From assembly GCF_001310955.1 (NCBI RefSeq), contig NZ_BAZX01000002.1, positions 1 through 64,000 on the forward strand: a DNA stretch of 64,000 bases. Direction: 5' to 3'. Made by a program: the position numbers and the translations under genes. Below, in pieces: positions 6,745 to 15,140 of the stretch (within the stretch, counting starts at the first letter, position 1; every line of letters starts with the position of its first letter). The notes under the pieces were generated by a model. The model saw only the letters and a program-made list of their open reading frames with translations. It did no database searches and had not been told where the DNA came from. Origin of the DNA: Marinifilum fragile JCM 15579 (GTDB lineage: Bacteria; Bacteroidota; Bacteroidia; Bacteroidales; Marinifilaceae).

Positions 6745-7911
6745 ATGAAAAAGCGAATATTAAACACCCTACTATTTCTATCCATTGTCTTATTCGGATA
6801 TGCACAAAAAAATCAAGAATTAAATTACATTGATTATCACACTCAATTGAATCAAGCCAAGATATTGATTGCACAATCAAAATATGATAAGGCTTTGGAA
6901 ATCCATCAAAATGTATTTAGGCAATATCCCAAGCATTTTTATAAAGATGTTCACAATGCCTGTGTATGTGCCATAAAATGTGAAAAGTTTAAAGAGGTAA
7001 GAAAGTTGGCACAGGAGCTAGTAAGTCTAGGGTATAGTTCAGTTAGATTTGAAAAACAGGCATTCAAATCTTTCAGAAATAGCTCTGAATGGAAAGTATT
7101 TGAGAAATCTTATCCCAAATTACGATTGAAATATGAGAGCTGTTTAAACCACGATTTGAGAGAGAAGTATCAACAGCTTTATCTGGAAGATCAAAAAGTT
7201 GCCAGTAACGAATATGGCTATGGAGAATTTAAGAATGACAGCGCCATGTTGGCATTATCAAAGCGTTTAAAAGAGTATTATAAAGAGGATGGCATTCCAG
7301 ATTTTATCCATCAAAGTGATAGTATGTATACCAAGTATTTTATTCTCTACCGTCATTATTTCGGGATGAAAAACAATGCCGACAACACTCCTGAGATTAA
7401 GAATAAATTCAATATCTATAAAGAGATTGATGCATTGAATTGGAAGGAAATTTTGTTAAAGGAATTAAGAGCTGGAAATATCAATCCTCGGTTCTATTCT
7501 GATGCTGTAATGTATAACGATTATAGCAACCCCTTTGGAAAGGCTGCCATTAAAATTGATTTCGATAAGGAAATAGTTTCTCCTTTTATGTGTTTAAAAC
7601 CCGAAGATGTTGCTGAGAAAAACGCAAACAGGTTAGCCATTGGTTTAATGCCATTATCCGATGATAATAAGGATATTTTAGCCAATACATGGTATGCTAA
7701 ATATCCTTTTAAAGCAATAAAAGATTCCATTGCCAAAACAAAAGGGGCTAGTTTGCTTGATAAAGTTATGCTTTCGAAGAAAATAGAATTAGAGGTTTAT
7801 AATTCATTTCCGCATTCCGAATTGGATAATTTTTTTCTGGATGATTATTCTGAAATAAAGGATAAACATTCATATGGTTTTAATAGCCTGCCAACAGCTG
7901 ATGAGAAATAG
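6745..7911 (+). CDS. Secreted hypothetical protein with TPR-like N-terminus, 388 aa
   Basis: The Sec signal peptide is clear (MKKR, hydrophobic 5-17, FGYAQ with likely cleavage near residue 20). Residues about 33-70 look like a tetratricopeptide motif (LIAQSKYDKALEIHQNVFRQYP). The remainder is mixed and charged, with repeated Tyr-rich helices (KRLKEYYKEDGIPDFIHQSD) and no motif I recognise. Probably periplasmic or outer-membrane associated. The downstream secreted protein at 7966 is 54 nt away on the same strand and may share the transcript. Confidence 0.8.
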   Translation: MKKRILNTLLFLSIVLFGYAQKNQELNYIDYHTQLNQAKILIAQSKYDKALEIHQNVFRQYPKHFYKDVHNACVCAIKCEKFKEVRKLAQELVSLGYSSVRFEKQAFKSFRNSSEWKVFEKSYPKLRLKYESCLNHDLREKYQQLYLEDQKVASNEYGYGEFKNDSAMLALSKRLKEYYKEDGIPDFIHQSDSMYTKYFILYRHYFGMKNNADNTPEIKNKFNIYKEIDALNWKEILLKELRAGNINPRFYSDAVMYNDYSNPFGKAAIKIDFDKEIVSPFMCLKPEDVAEKNANRLAIGLMPLSDDNKDILANTWYAKYPFKAIKDSIAKTKGASLLDKVMLSKKIELEVYNSFPHSELDNFFLDDYSEIKDKHSYGFNSLPTADEK

Positions 7912-7965
7912 TAGTTTTTGAATTTGGGAGCTATAGTATTATTGTGATTTAATGTTTAATATGCA

Positions 7966-8646
7966 ATGAAATACATCTTAATAATTCTCTTGTTATTGCT
8001 TATTCAATTTTGTCTTTACAGCCAGGTATATAGCAAAAAAATCATCTATAAATACCAGGTTGAAAATTCCTCGGCTGAAGGAATAAAGAAGAAGCAAATT
8101 ATGTATTTGGCCTGTAATGGCAAAACTTGGGTTTTTGATCCAAAAAAGCAATTTTCAATTGGTTGGGTTGATGAAGGAAAGAATGTATTCTTACCTAATA
8201 ATAATACTGGAGTTATTGATAATGGAGACACCATTTGGTTGCATCCACCCAGGCATGATATCTATTTTGTACATGAATTTACTCCTTTTCCTGAAGTAAG
8301 ATTTCCTATAGAAGTAGGTAAGCAGTGGACAACGGATTTTGGCTATGTTTGGCCAAGCAAGGAATTAAATATACCAGCAGGAGTTAAAGTGAAACCGCAC
8401 TATACTGTAGAAGTAAAATTTGAAGAATATTCTGATATACTTGGTCGAACGATTGATTGTTATAGGATTGTTGGTGTGATAAATCAGGCATTAATTAAAT
8501 CGAAATGGATTGGTGTATTTAATGATGAATTAGGATTTATACGAATGGAGTTTAACAATACCAACAAATCTATTACTAAAATGAACCTAGTGGATTCTTT
8601 TGGCTGGGAACAATGCAAGGAGAAATTTGGATTGTTTAGTTTATAA
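7966..8646 (+). CDS. Secreted hypothetical protein, 226 aa
   Basis: A strongly hydrophobic N-terminus (residues 4-17, rich in I and L, then CLYSQ) serves as signal peptide, possibly with cleavage near residue 21. The mature part is beta-rich with aromatic motifs (GKTWVFDPKKQFSIGW, GKQWTTDFGYVWPS, KSKWIGVFNDELGFIRME) that resemble periplasmic or surface beta-sandwich proteins of Bacteroidota with unknown role. No catalytic signature is visible. It lies between another secreted unknown and the C39 exporter, but there is no double-glycine leader, so it is not an evident exporter substrate. Confidence 0.75.
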   Translation: MKYILIILLLLLIQFCLYSQVYSKKIIYKYQVENSSAEGIKKKQIMYLACNGKTWVFDPKKQFSIGWVDEGKNVFLPNNNTGVIDNGDTIWLHPPRHDIYFVHEFTPFPEVRFPIEVGKQWTTDFGYVWPSKELNIPAGVKVKPHYTVEVKFEEYSDILGRTIDCYRIVGVINQALIKSKWIGVFNDELGFIRMEFNNTNKSITKMNLVDSFGWEQCKEKFGLFSL

Positions 8647-8733
8647 CAGGGAGTTCATACATTTTTTTGTTTAGTGGTTTCCAACATTTTTCCTTATTTT
8701 TAGGCTTGGAACTAAATCTAACTCCTACTTACA

Positions 8734-10940
8734 TTGAAAAAACGATTTCCACACTTTCGTCAGTTGGATGCCATGGATTGTGGCCCAACCTGTTTGCGCA
8801 TGATTGCCAAGCACTACGGTAAGAATTATACCTTACAATCACTACGCGATAAATCGCACATAACACGTGAAGGTGTTTCGATGTTGGGTATTGCCGATGC
8901 TGCCGAAAGTATTGGAATGCGCAGTATGGGAGTTCGCATTTCTTACGATCAGTTGGCCAAAGAAGCTCCACTACCTGCAGTTTGCCATTGGGGACAAAAC
9001 CATTTTGTAGTGGTGCATAAGGTAGAGGAGAAGCGCAACAAAACCATTGTTCATGTTGCCGATCCGGGATCAGGTTTGCTAAAATTTACCAAAGAGGAGT
9101 TCATCAAACAATGGGCTAGCACTCAAAGTCAGGGTGAACTGAAAGGTTTGTGCTTGTTGCTGGAACCAACCCCTGATTTTTACAACTCAAATGGCGAGGA
9201 TGTTTCACAAAAGAAAAGCATAGGTTTTTTGCTAAAATATTTGAAGCCTTATCGCAAATTCATGATTCAGCTGGTATTGGGGATGCTGTTTGGTTCATTG
9301 CTACAGCTGATTTTTCCATTTCTTACCCAATCCATCGTTGACATTGGGATCAATACCCAAAACCTGAGTTTTATTTACCTGGTATTGATTGCCCAGCTGG
9401 TATTGTTCATATCCAGAATGTCGGTAGAGTTTATTCGTTCCTGGATTCTATTGCATATTTCAACTCGAATTAATATTTCTCTGATATCCGATTTCCTGAT
9501 CAAATTAATGAAGCTGCCAATTGGCTTCTTTGATATTAAAATGATCGGGGATTTGTTGCAAAGAATTCAAGATCATACGCGAATTGAGAACTTCCTAACG
9601 TCATCAACATTAAACGTGTTGTTTTCCATGATCAACCTGGTGATTTTTGGTATTGTATTGGCAATTTACGATATGCAAATATTCCTGGTTTTTGTATTGG
9701 GATCAGGACTATATATTCTATGGGTAAATCTGTTTCTGCGTAAGCGCAGAGAATTGGATGGAAAAAGATTCGCTCAAATGTCGAGCAATCAGAATTCGTT
9801 GGTGCAGTTAATTACTGGAATGCAGGAAATCAAACTAAATAACTGCGAGAAGCAAAAACGTTGGGAGTGGGAGCAAATTCAGGCAGAATTGTTCAAAGTT
9901 CGAACCAAGGGATTGGCTTTAAATCAGTATCAGGTTTCCGGATCGGTATTCTTTAATGAGACCAAAAACATCATTATCACCTTCTTGGCAGCAAAAGCGG
10001 TTTTAGATGGTGGAATGACCTTGGGTATGATGCTTGCTGTTCAATACATCATTGGTCAGTTGAATTCTCCGCTTGATAATTTGGTGCAGGTAATCCACTC
10101 TTGGCAAGATGCAAAAATATCCTTGGAACGTTTGGGTGAGATTCATGAGATGAAAGAGGAGGAGAATGCCGATGATCAAAAGCTTACAGAGATTTCTGAT
10201 GAGAAAACCATTGATATCGAAAATGTTTGTTTTCAGTATGAAGGACCTCATTCTGAAATGGTTTTGAATGGTGTAAACCTAAAGGTGGAAGAGGGCAAAA
10301 CTACTGCAATTGTAGGGGCATCGGGTAGCGGAAAAACAACTTTAATTAAGCTGATGTTGGGATTTTATCCTACTACGAAAGGAAGAATTTCGTTGGGTGG
10401 AACCACGATAGAAAATTATAGCTCTGCCATGTGGCGCCAAAACTGTGGTGTGGTGATGCAGGATGGTTTTATTTTCTCGGATACCATTGCCAAGAACATT
10501 GCGTCGGGGTTGAGCATATCGATAAAAAGAGATTGTTGTATGCAGTTCAGGTAGCTTGTATCGACCAGTTTATTGAAAATTTGCCATTGCGTTACAATAC
10601 CAATATTGGAGCTAATGGTCACGGATTAAGCCAGGGACAAAAGCAAAGAATATTGATTGCGAGAGCGGTGTATAAAAATCCTGAATTTTTGTTCTTCGAT
10701 GAAGCAACCAATGCCTTGGATGCAAACAATGAATTGGCCATTATGGAAAACCTTGATGAATTTAATAAAGGCAGAACGGTTGTGGTAGTGGCACATCGAT
10801 TAAGTACAGTAAGAAATGCTGATAAAATCATAGTATTGGAGAAAGGCGAAATTGTAGAGCAAGGAACTCACGAAGAGCTTACTTCTCTTGAAGGGAAATA
10901 TTATCAATTGGTTAAAAATCAGTTAGAACTTGGTAATTGA
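8734..10940 (+). pseudogene. C39-peptidase ABC exporter (bacteriocin/peptide type), frameshifted
   Basis: A type I secretion ABC transporter that cleaves double-glycine leaders while exporting peptides across the inner membrane. The start is TTG 8734. Domains in order are: C39 peptidase (residues 1-150; catalytic Cys16 in DCGPTC and His in NHFVVVHK), a six-helix transmembrane region (about 160-440), and the nucleotide-binding domain with Walker A GASGSGKTTL, signature LSQGQKQRILIARA, Walker B FLFFDEAT and H-loop VVVAHRLST. The frame breaks at 10506-10509: four G are present where five would join IASG to VEHIDKKRLLYA, and all ATPase motifs after it are intact in the other frame. Restored length is about 735 aa, normal for the family. 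Its HlyD partner follows 122 nt later; no TolC gene is nearby. Confidence 0.9.
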
Positions 10941-10987
10941 TAAATCTCAAACTCCTAAATTGGCTTTAATTGGAGCTGCAAGTTTTG

Positions 10988-11003
10988 ATCCCCTTTAGGG
11001 GAT
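10988..11003. repeat. Short palindrome ATCCCCTTTAGGGGAT
   Basis: ATCCCC and GGGGAT flank a 4-nt centre, and TTAGGGG is then repeated immediately. It lies in the 122-nt gap between the exporter ATPase and the HlyD gene. Such C4-TTTA-G4 sequences are common between genes of Bacteroidota. There is no T-run, so it is not a classical terminator; it may weaken or balance expression of the downstream gene (inference). Confidence 0.5.
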
Positions 11004-11062
11004 TTAGGGGTAAGGAAAACTAATTTGATTCATAATAATTTGCGTCAATAAAAAAGTCAAAA

Positions 11063-12361
11063 ATGGAAAAGGATCCCAATATAGAATTAAGGTCAGACGA
11101 AGTAAAAGAAATACTTGGAAGAGTTCCAAACTGGATTATTAGAAGTGGAACTACTTTATTTTTTCTGGTAATTGCTACAGTGGTTATTGGTAGTTATTTC
11201 TTCCGATATCCAGATATTATTGGATCAAGGTTGGTTTTAACAACATTGAACCCTCCTGCTGAATTGGTAGCCCGATCAAGTGGTAAAATACAGCAGCTGT
11301 ATGTGAAAGATAATGAAGAAGTGAAGGAGGGAAGTCTTTTAGCTATTATTGAGAATGCAGCTTTTAATGAGGATATTTTTGAACTAAAAGACAAGCTGGA
11401 AACTTTTCAAGGACATTTAACAGGAGCCGAAAATGTAAATGCTAACATTGTAGAGGGTACATTTCGACTTGGTGAGGTGCAATCCTATTACAATACCTTT
11501 TTAAAGTCTTGTGTGGATTATCAACGTTTTTTCGAGTTAGAGTATTATGACAGAAAAATAGACTCTTACAAGAAGCAGATCAGCAAATACAATATGTTTT
11601 ACGATCGCCAATATCAGCAAAAGAAAATATTGGAAAGTGAATTAGAGATATCTAAGAAACAATACGAGAGGGATTCTTCATTATTTCAAAGAGGCGTAAT
11701 AGCCCATCAAAACTTCCAGAATTCAAAGAAAAAGTATCTTGAGAGTTCCTATTCTTTTCATGGTGCCAGATCGGCATTGGCTTCAACCCAAATAAATATT
11801 TCTAATGTAGAACAACAAATTATCGATCTTGAATTAAAAAAGGAGAGAGAAAGAAAAGATCTTCAAAATTTAATGATTCACTCTTTCGATCAGTTAAAAG
11901 CACAAATTGATATTTGGGAGCAAAAATATCTGATTAAAACTCCAATAGATGGTAAGGTTACTTTCAATAAGTTTTATAGCTCAAATCAGAATGTTAAATC
12001 TGGTGAAAGGGTATTTACTGTACTTCCTAATGATTCAACAAAAATAGTTGCAAGAGTTGAATTAGGGATGCGCGATGCAGGTAAAGTAAAAGTTGGGCAA
12101 AGAGTGAATATAAAACTCGATAATTATCCTTATCTTGAATACGGGATGCTTGAAGGGACGATACAATCTATCTCAAAGGTGCCAGAGAATCAAAAATATA
12201 CTCTGGATGTTAACTTGTCAAATGGTTTAGTTACGAATATCGGAACCGAATTAAAGTTTGCTCAAGATAGCGAAGGTACAGCAGAGATTATTACAGAAAA
12301 CCTAAGATTGCTGCAACGTATTTTTAATCCAATACGCGCATTGTTAAAAGAACGACTGTAA
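11063..12361 (+). CDS. HlyD family membrane-fusion protein of a type I secretion system
   Basis: The periplasmic adaptor that links the C39 ABC exporter to an outer-membrane channel. The 432-aa protein has a short cytoplasmic N-terminus, one transmembrane helix (about residues 28-48, TLFFLVIATVVIGSYFF), a split biotinyl-lipoyl domain (ELVARSSGKIQQLYVKDNEEV near 70-90 and YLIKTPIDGKVTF near 290-305), and a long coiled-coil hairpin between them. A beta-barrel domain follows (GKVKVGQRVNIKLDNYPY). It belongs with the exporter upstream by gene order. The substrate and the outer-membrane component are not in the window. Confidence 0.92.
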   Translation: MEKDPNIELRSDEVKEILGRVPNWIIRSGTTLFFLVIATVVIGSYFFRYPDIIGSRLVLTTLNPPAELVARSSGKIQQLYVKDNEEVKEGSLLAIIENAAFNEDIFELKDKLETFQGHLTGAENVNANIVEGTFRLGEVQSYYNTFLKSCVDYQRFFELEYYDRKIDSYKKQISKYNMFYDRQYQQKKILESELEISKKQYERDSSLFQRGVIAHQNFQNSKKKYLESSYSFHGARSALASTQINISNVEQQIIDLELKKERERKDLQNLMIHSFDQLKAQIDIWEQKYLIKTPIDGKVTFNKFYSSNQNVKSGERVFTVLPNDSTKIVARVELGMRDAGKVKVGQRVNIKLDNYPYLEYGMLEGTIQSISKVPENQKYTLDVNLSNGLVTNIGTELKFAQDSEGTAEIITENLRLLQRIFNPIRALLKERL

Positions 12362-12391
12362 GTTCCACTCCCGAGAATTTAAATCGGTGAT

Positions 12392-13342
12392 ATGAAAGAA
12401 CTTGTAGTTGGAATTGATATTGGTGGAACTCATACAGTTTTCGGTTTAGTGGATAACCATGGAAATTGTTTGGCCCAAAACCGATTGTACACCAAGGATT
12501 TTGATTCATTTTCAGACTTTGTTTCCACCTTATCAAGAAGAATTAAATCTCTGGAAATACCAAATCAAAGAAACTATAAAGTAATAGGTATTGGCGTAGG
12601 TGCACCCAATGCTGACTATAAGAATCAGACTATAGAAAATGCTTCAAATCTTTCTTGGGAAGGGATTTTGCCATTAGGAAACTTGCTAAGGCATAATTTT
12701 GATTTGCCGATAAAGGTTACGAATGATGCAAATGCATCAGCAATAGCAGAGATGATTTACGGCGGTGCAGTTGGTATGAAGAACTTTATGGTGTTGACTT
12801 TAGGAACTGGTTTGGGAAGTGGAATTGTTGTTAATAATGAGATTGTATATGGTCATTCTGGATTTGCAGGTGAATTGGGGCATATAATAGCACGCCCTGA
12901 TGGAAGGCAATGCGGTTGTGGCAGATATGGCTGTCTGGAGACTTATGTTTCGGCTACAGGGATAAAAAGAACTGTTAGTAAGCTATTGGCAAAATATTCT
13001 TTTAAAAGTGAGTTAAGAGAGATTCCATTTAGCCGCATGAGTGCAAAAAAGCTTGCTGATGCTGCTTATCGGGGTGATGAAATTGCTATCGAGTCATTCG
13101 AATATACTGGAAAAATACTAGGAATTGCATTGGCCAATGTGGTTGCGATTAACAATCCTGAGGCAATCTTTTTGGCAGGAGGGCTTTCTAAAGCCGGGGA
13201 TTTGTTGTTAAAGCCTACCCAATATTATATGGAAGAGAATCTACTATCGGTTTATAAAGGTAAAACCATTTTAAAAATAAGCTCAGTAAAAGGAAATTCT
13301 GGAATATTAGGATCTGCAGCTATGATATGGAATCTTGTTTAA
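12392..13342 (+). CDS. ROK family sugar kinase / glucokinase-like
   Basis: A cytosolic ATP-dependent hexose kinase of the ROK family, 316 aa. It has the N-terminal phosphate-binding motif GIDIGGTHTVFG, the catalytic Asp region VTNDANASAIAEMIYGGA, the second ATP motif LGTGLGSGIVVN, and the zinc-binding ROK signature CGCGRYGCLETYVS (His of GELGH plus three Cys). There is no helix-turn-helix, so it is an enzyme rather than a ROK repressor. Glucose is the default substrate, but N-acetyl sugars are possible. It starts 30 nt after the HlyD stop, so it may be transcribed with the exporter, without a clear functional link. Confidence 0.9.
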   Translation: MKELVVGIDIGGTHTVFGLVDNHGNCLAQNRLYTKDFDSFSDFVSTLSRRIKSLEIPNQRNYKVIGIGVGAPNADYKNQTIENASNLSWEGILPLGNLLRHNFDLPIKVTNDANASAIAEMIYGGAVGMKNFMVLTLGTGLGSGIVVNNEIVYGHSGFAGELGHIIARPDGRQCGCGRYGCLETYVSATGIKRTVSKLLAKYSFKSELREIPFSRMSAKKLADAAYRGDEIAIESFEYTGKILGIALANVVAINNPEAIFLAGGLSKAGDLLLKPTQYYMEENLLSVYKGKTILKISSVKGNSGILGSAAMIWNLV

Positions 13343-13389
13343 TTATTTGTAGCTTTGGAATTTACTAAATTAAAGCCTTACAATAATAG

Positions 13390-14376
13390 ATGAGTCTACG
13401 ATTTGTTAGCATTATTCTCTTTTTATTCATAAGCAAAGCTTATGCTCAACGAACGGTAGAACCATTTCCTACCCATAATCAAAGTCCATTAATTCACTTT
13501 TTTGGCTTGCCCAACCATTATGGAGGAGAAATACTGTCTAAAAACGACTTTGTATTTGGTAATTACTTAGGTATTGCAAATAATGCAACATCTTCTCAAC
13601 TTCTTACTGAGGCCATATATCTCGATGGAGAAATGTATCGTAATGATATAATTTTCAGATATGGATTATTAGAAAACCTTCAGATAGAAATGTGTATTCC
13701 TCTTGTCAGACATTCAACGGGTGTAATGGACCCAATTATAAGCGGCTGGCATGAAACTTTTGGTTTACCTGGTAAATCCAGAGAAATTATGTCTAATTTT
13801 AATCTTACCTATTTGTATCGCGAAAACGAAGAAACTCAAATTTTAATGAACGAGAGTAAATTGAAATTTGGTGATCTTTCGTTAAAGTTGGATATGCCTT
13901 TAATAAAAAATAAAAAGCATATGATATCCGTTGGTACTTTTTTAAAGTTCGCAACGGGAAATAAAAGACAATTAATTGGTAGCGGTACTAATGATTTGGG
14001 TGCAAATGTATCAGGCAGAATTTTACCTGTGGTTAAAGAAAATGCATTTACCTTTTTTTACTCTGCGGGATATATGCATATTGGTTCTGGTGCACTTCTG
14101 TCAAATGTTTTAACCAAGAATATTGTGTTTGGAAGTTTGGGGAGCGCTGTTAGTTTGGGTAAGGCTTGGGTTCCTAAATTACAGTTTGATTTTCATTCGG
14201 GTTTTTATAAAAAATCTGCCACCAGGCAGTTGGGTAGAGAATCTATTCAATTGGTATTGGGAACGGATTATTTTATTTCGGATAATTTGAATTTATCATT
14301 CTCTTTTTCAGAGGATTTAATTGTAAATACAGCACCAGATTTTGTTTTGCATTTTGGTGTTTCATATAAACTTTAA
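13390..14376 (+). CDS. Outer-membrane beta-barrel protein, DUF3187-like
   Basis: A 328-aa exported protein with signal peptide (MSLRFVSIILFLFISKAYAQ, cleavage near residue 19-20). Alternating hydrophobic strands run throughout (FGNYLGIANNA, MISVGTFLKFATGN, LVLGTDYFISDNLNLSFSFS), and the C-terminus VLHFGVSYKL is typical of outer-membrane barrels recognised by BamA. The conserved start FFGLPNHYGGEILSKNDF resembles the uncharacterised DUF3187 family; that assignment is from memory. It sits 47 nt after the ROK kinase and 12 nt before yccF, probably in one transcript. Confidence 0.75.
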   Translation: MSLRFVSIILFLFISKAYAQRTVEPFPTHNQSPLIHFFGLPNHYGGEILSKNDFVFGNYLGIANNATSSQLLTEAIYLDGEMYRNDIIFRYGLLENLQIEMCIPLVRHSTGVMDPIISGWHETFGLPGKSREIMSNFNLTYLYRENEETQILMNESKLKFGDLSLKLDMPLIKNKKHMISVGTFLKFATGNKRQLIGSGTNDLGANVSGRILPVVKENAFTFFYSAGYMHIGSGALLSNVLTKNIVFGSLGSAVSLGKAWVPKLQFDFHSGFYKKSATRQLGRESIQLVLGTDYFISDNLNLSFSFSEDLIVNTAPDFVLHFGVSYKL

Positions 14377-14388
14377 CCTATTACGATT

Positions 14389-14757
14389 ATGAGTATTATT
14401 GGAAATATCATTTGGATCATTTTTGGCGGCCTTTTTATATTTTTTGAATATTTAATTGCTGGTCTTTTAATGTGCTTTACTATTGTGGGAATTCCTTTTG
14501 GTATCAAAATCATGCAGTTATCCATTTTGGGATTGGCACCTTTTGGTCAGAAAGTTGAATACAACGATCAGGCAGGAGGATGTCTGAGTATTATTTTGAA
14601 TGTGATTTGGATTTTTATCGGTGGTTTGTGGATTGCTTTAACGCATCTGGTATTTGCTTTGATCTTTGCAATAACCATTATCGGAATTCCTTTCGCTGCT
14701 CAGCATATTAAGCTGGCTGGTTTTGCACTAACACCATTCGGTAAAAGTATTCGATAG
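14389..14757 (+). CDS. YccF domain-containing inner-membrane protein
   Basis: The 122-aa protein is an internal duplication typical of YccF. Each half contains a hydrophobic GNIIWIIFGGLFIFFEYLIAG-like helix pair and the signature TIVGIPFGIKIMQLSILGLAPFG or TIIGIPFAAQHIKLAGFALTPFG. Four transmembrane segments are expected. The molecular function of YccF is not established. It is the last gene of the block before a 383-bp gap. Confidence 0.93.
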   Translation: MSIIGNIIWIIFGGLFIFFEYLIAGLLMCFTIVGIPFGIKIMQLSILGLAPFGQKVEYNDQAGGCLSIILNVIWIFIGGLWIALTHLVFALIFAITIIGIPFAAQHIKLAGFALTPFGKSIR

Positions 14758-14777
14758 TATTTAAGAATACATGCTCT

Positions 14778-14919
14778 AAAAAAAGAAATATCCCGGCCGG
14801 AGAGGCACGGGATAATCACAAAATACTTAAACAACAAACACTAACATAAACGTTCCTTAACGCGTATGAAGAGCAAATGTGAGAAAAATATTTCGGAAAT
14901 AAAAATGATTTGATGCTTA
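14778..14919 (-). ncRNA. Candidate small RNA with intrinsic terminator
   Basis: On the minus strand TATCCCG pairs with CGGGATA (14808-14814 with 14789-14795) and is followed by ATTTCTTTTTTT. This is a proper terminator in minus orientation, where no annotated gene needs one. About 110 nt upstream, TATTTTTG (14926-14933, minus) matches the -7 consensus TAnnTTTG. Together they would define an RNA of roughly 140 nt without an open reading frame. On the plus strand the hairpin lacks a T-run, so it is a poor yccF terminator. I do not recognise a known RNA family. Confidence 0.35.
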
Positions 14920-15023
14920 TAATGTCAAAAATATCAAATACTTACACCGAAAACGTTTGAATACACCTTATTTATTTTCAATTTAGATACCGTAAAGTCT
15001 TTTATTTGTTAAAAAATTGAAAT

Positions 15024-15039
15024 TGCTCCACGTGGAACA
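15024..15039. promoter_or_regulatory. parS: parS-like ParB-binding site
   Basis: TGCTCCACGTGGAACA differs at one position from the perfect palindrome TGTTCCACGTGGAACA, a member of the widely conserved bacterial parS consensus (TGTTnCACGTGnAACA). It lies in the non-coding gap before the flippase gene. A second site occurs at 28303. ParB binds such sites near the chromosome origin and spreads. No parAB genes are in the window. Confidence 0.7.
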
Positions 15040-15105
15040 TTCTTTAGGTCTTTTCTGATTCATTTACAGTTGGTTTACAATAATGCTGTAAATGATATTT
15101 TCTAA

Positions 15106-15113
15106 TATCTTTG
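15106..15113 (+). promoter_or_regulatory. Probable promoter -7 element of the envelope operon
   Basis: TATCTTTG, an exact TAnnTTTG match, lies 28 nt before the TTG start of the flippase gene and would give a short leader. A clear -33 element at the usual distance is not visible. Confidence 0.5.
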
Positions 15114-15140
15114 CATTTTTAATCAAAATATTGCACAAAA

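Noticed and set aside
8734-10940. Programmed ribosomal frameshifting as explanation of the split genes
   Set aside because: No shared slippery heptamer is found at the breaks, and unrelated genes are affected with different indel types; sequence error explains all.
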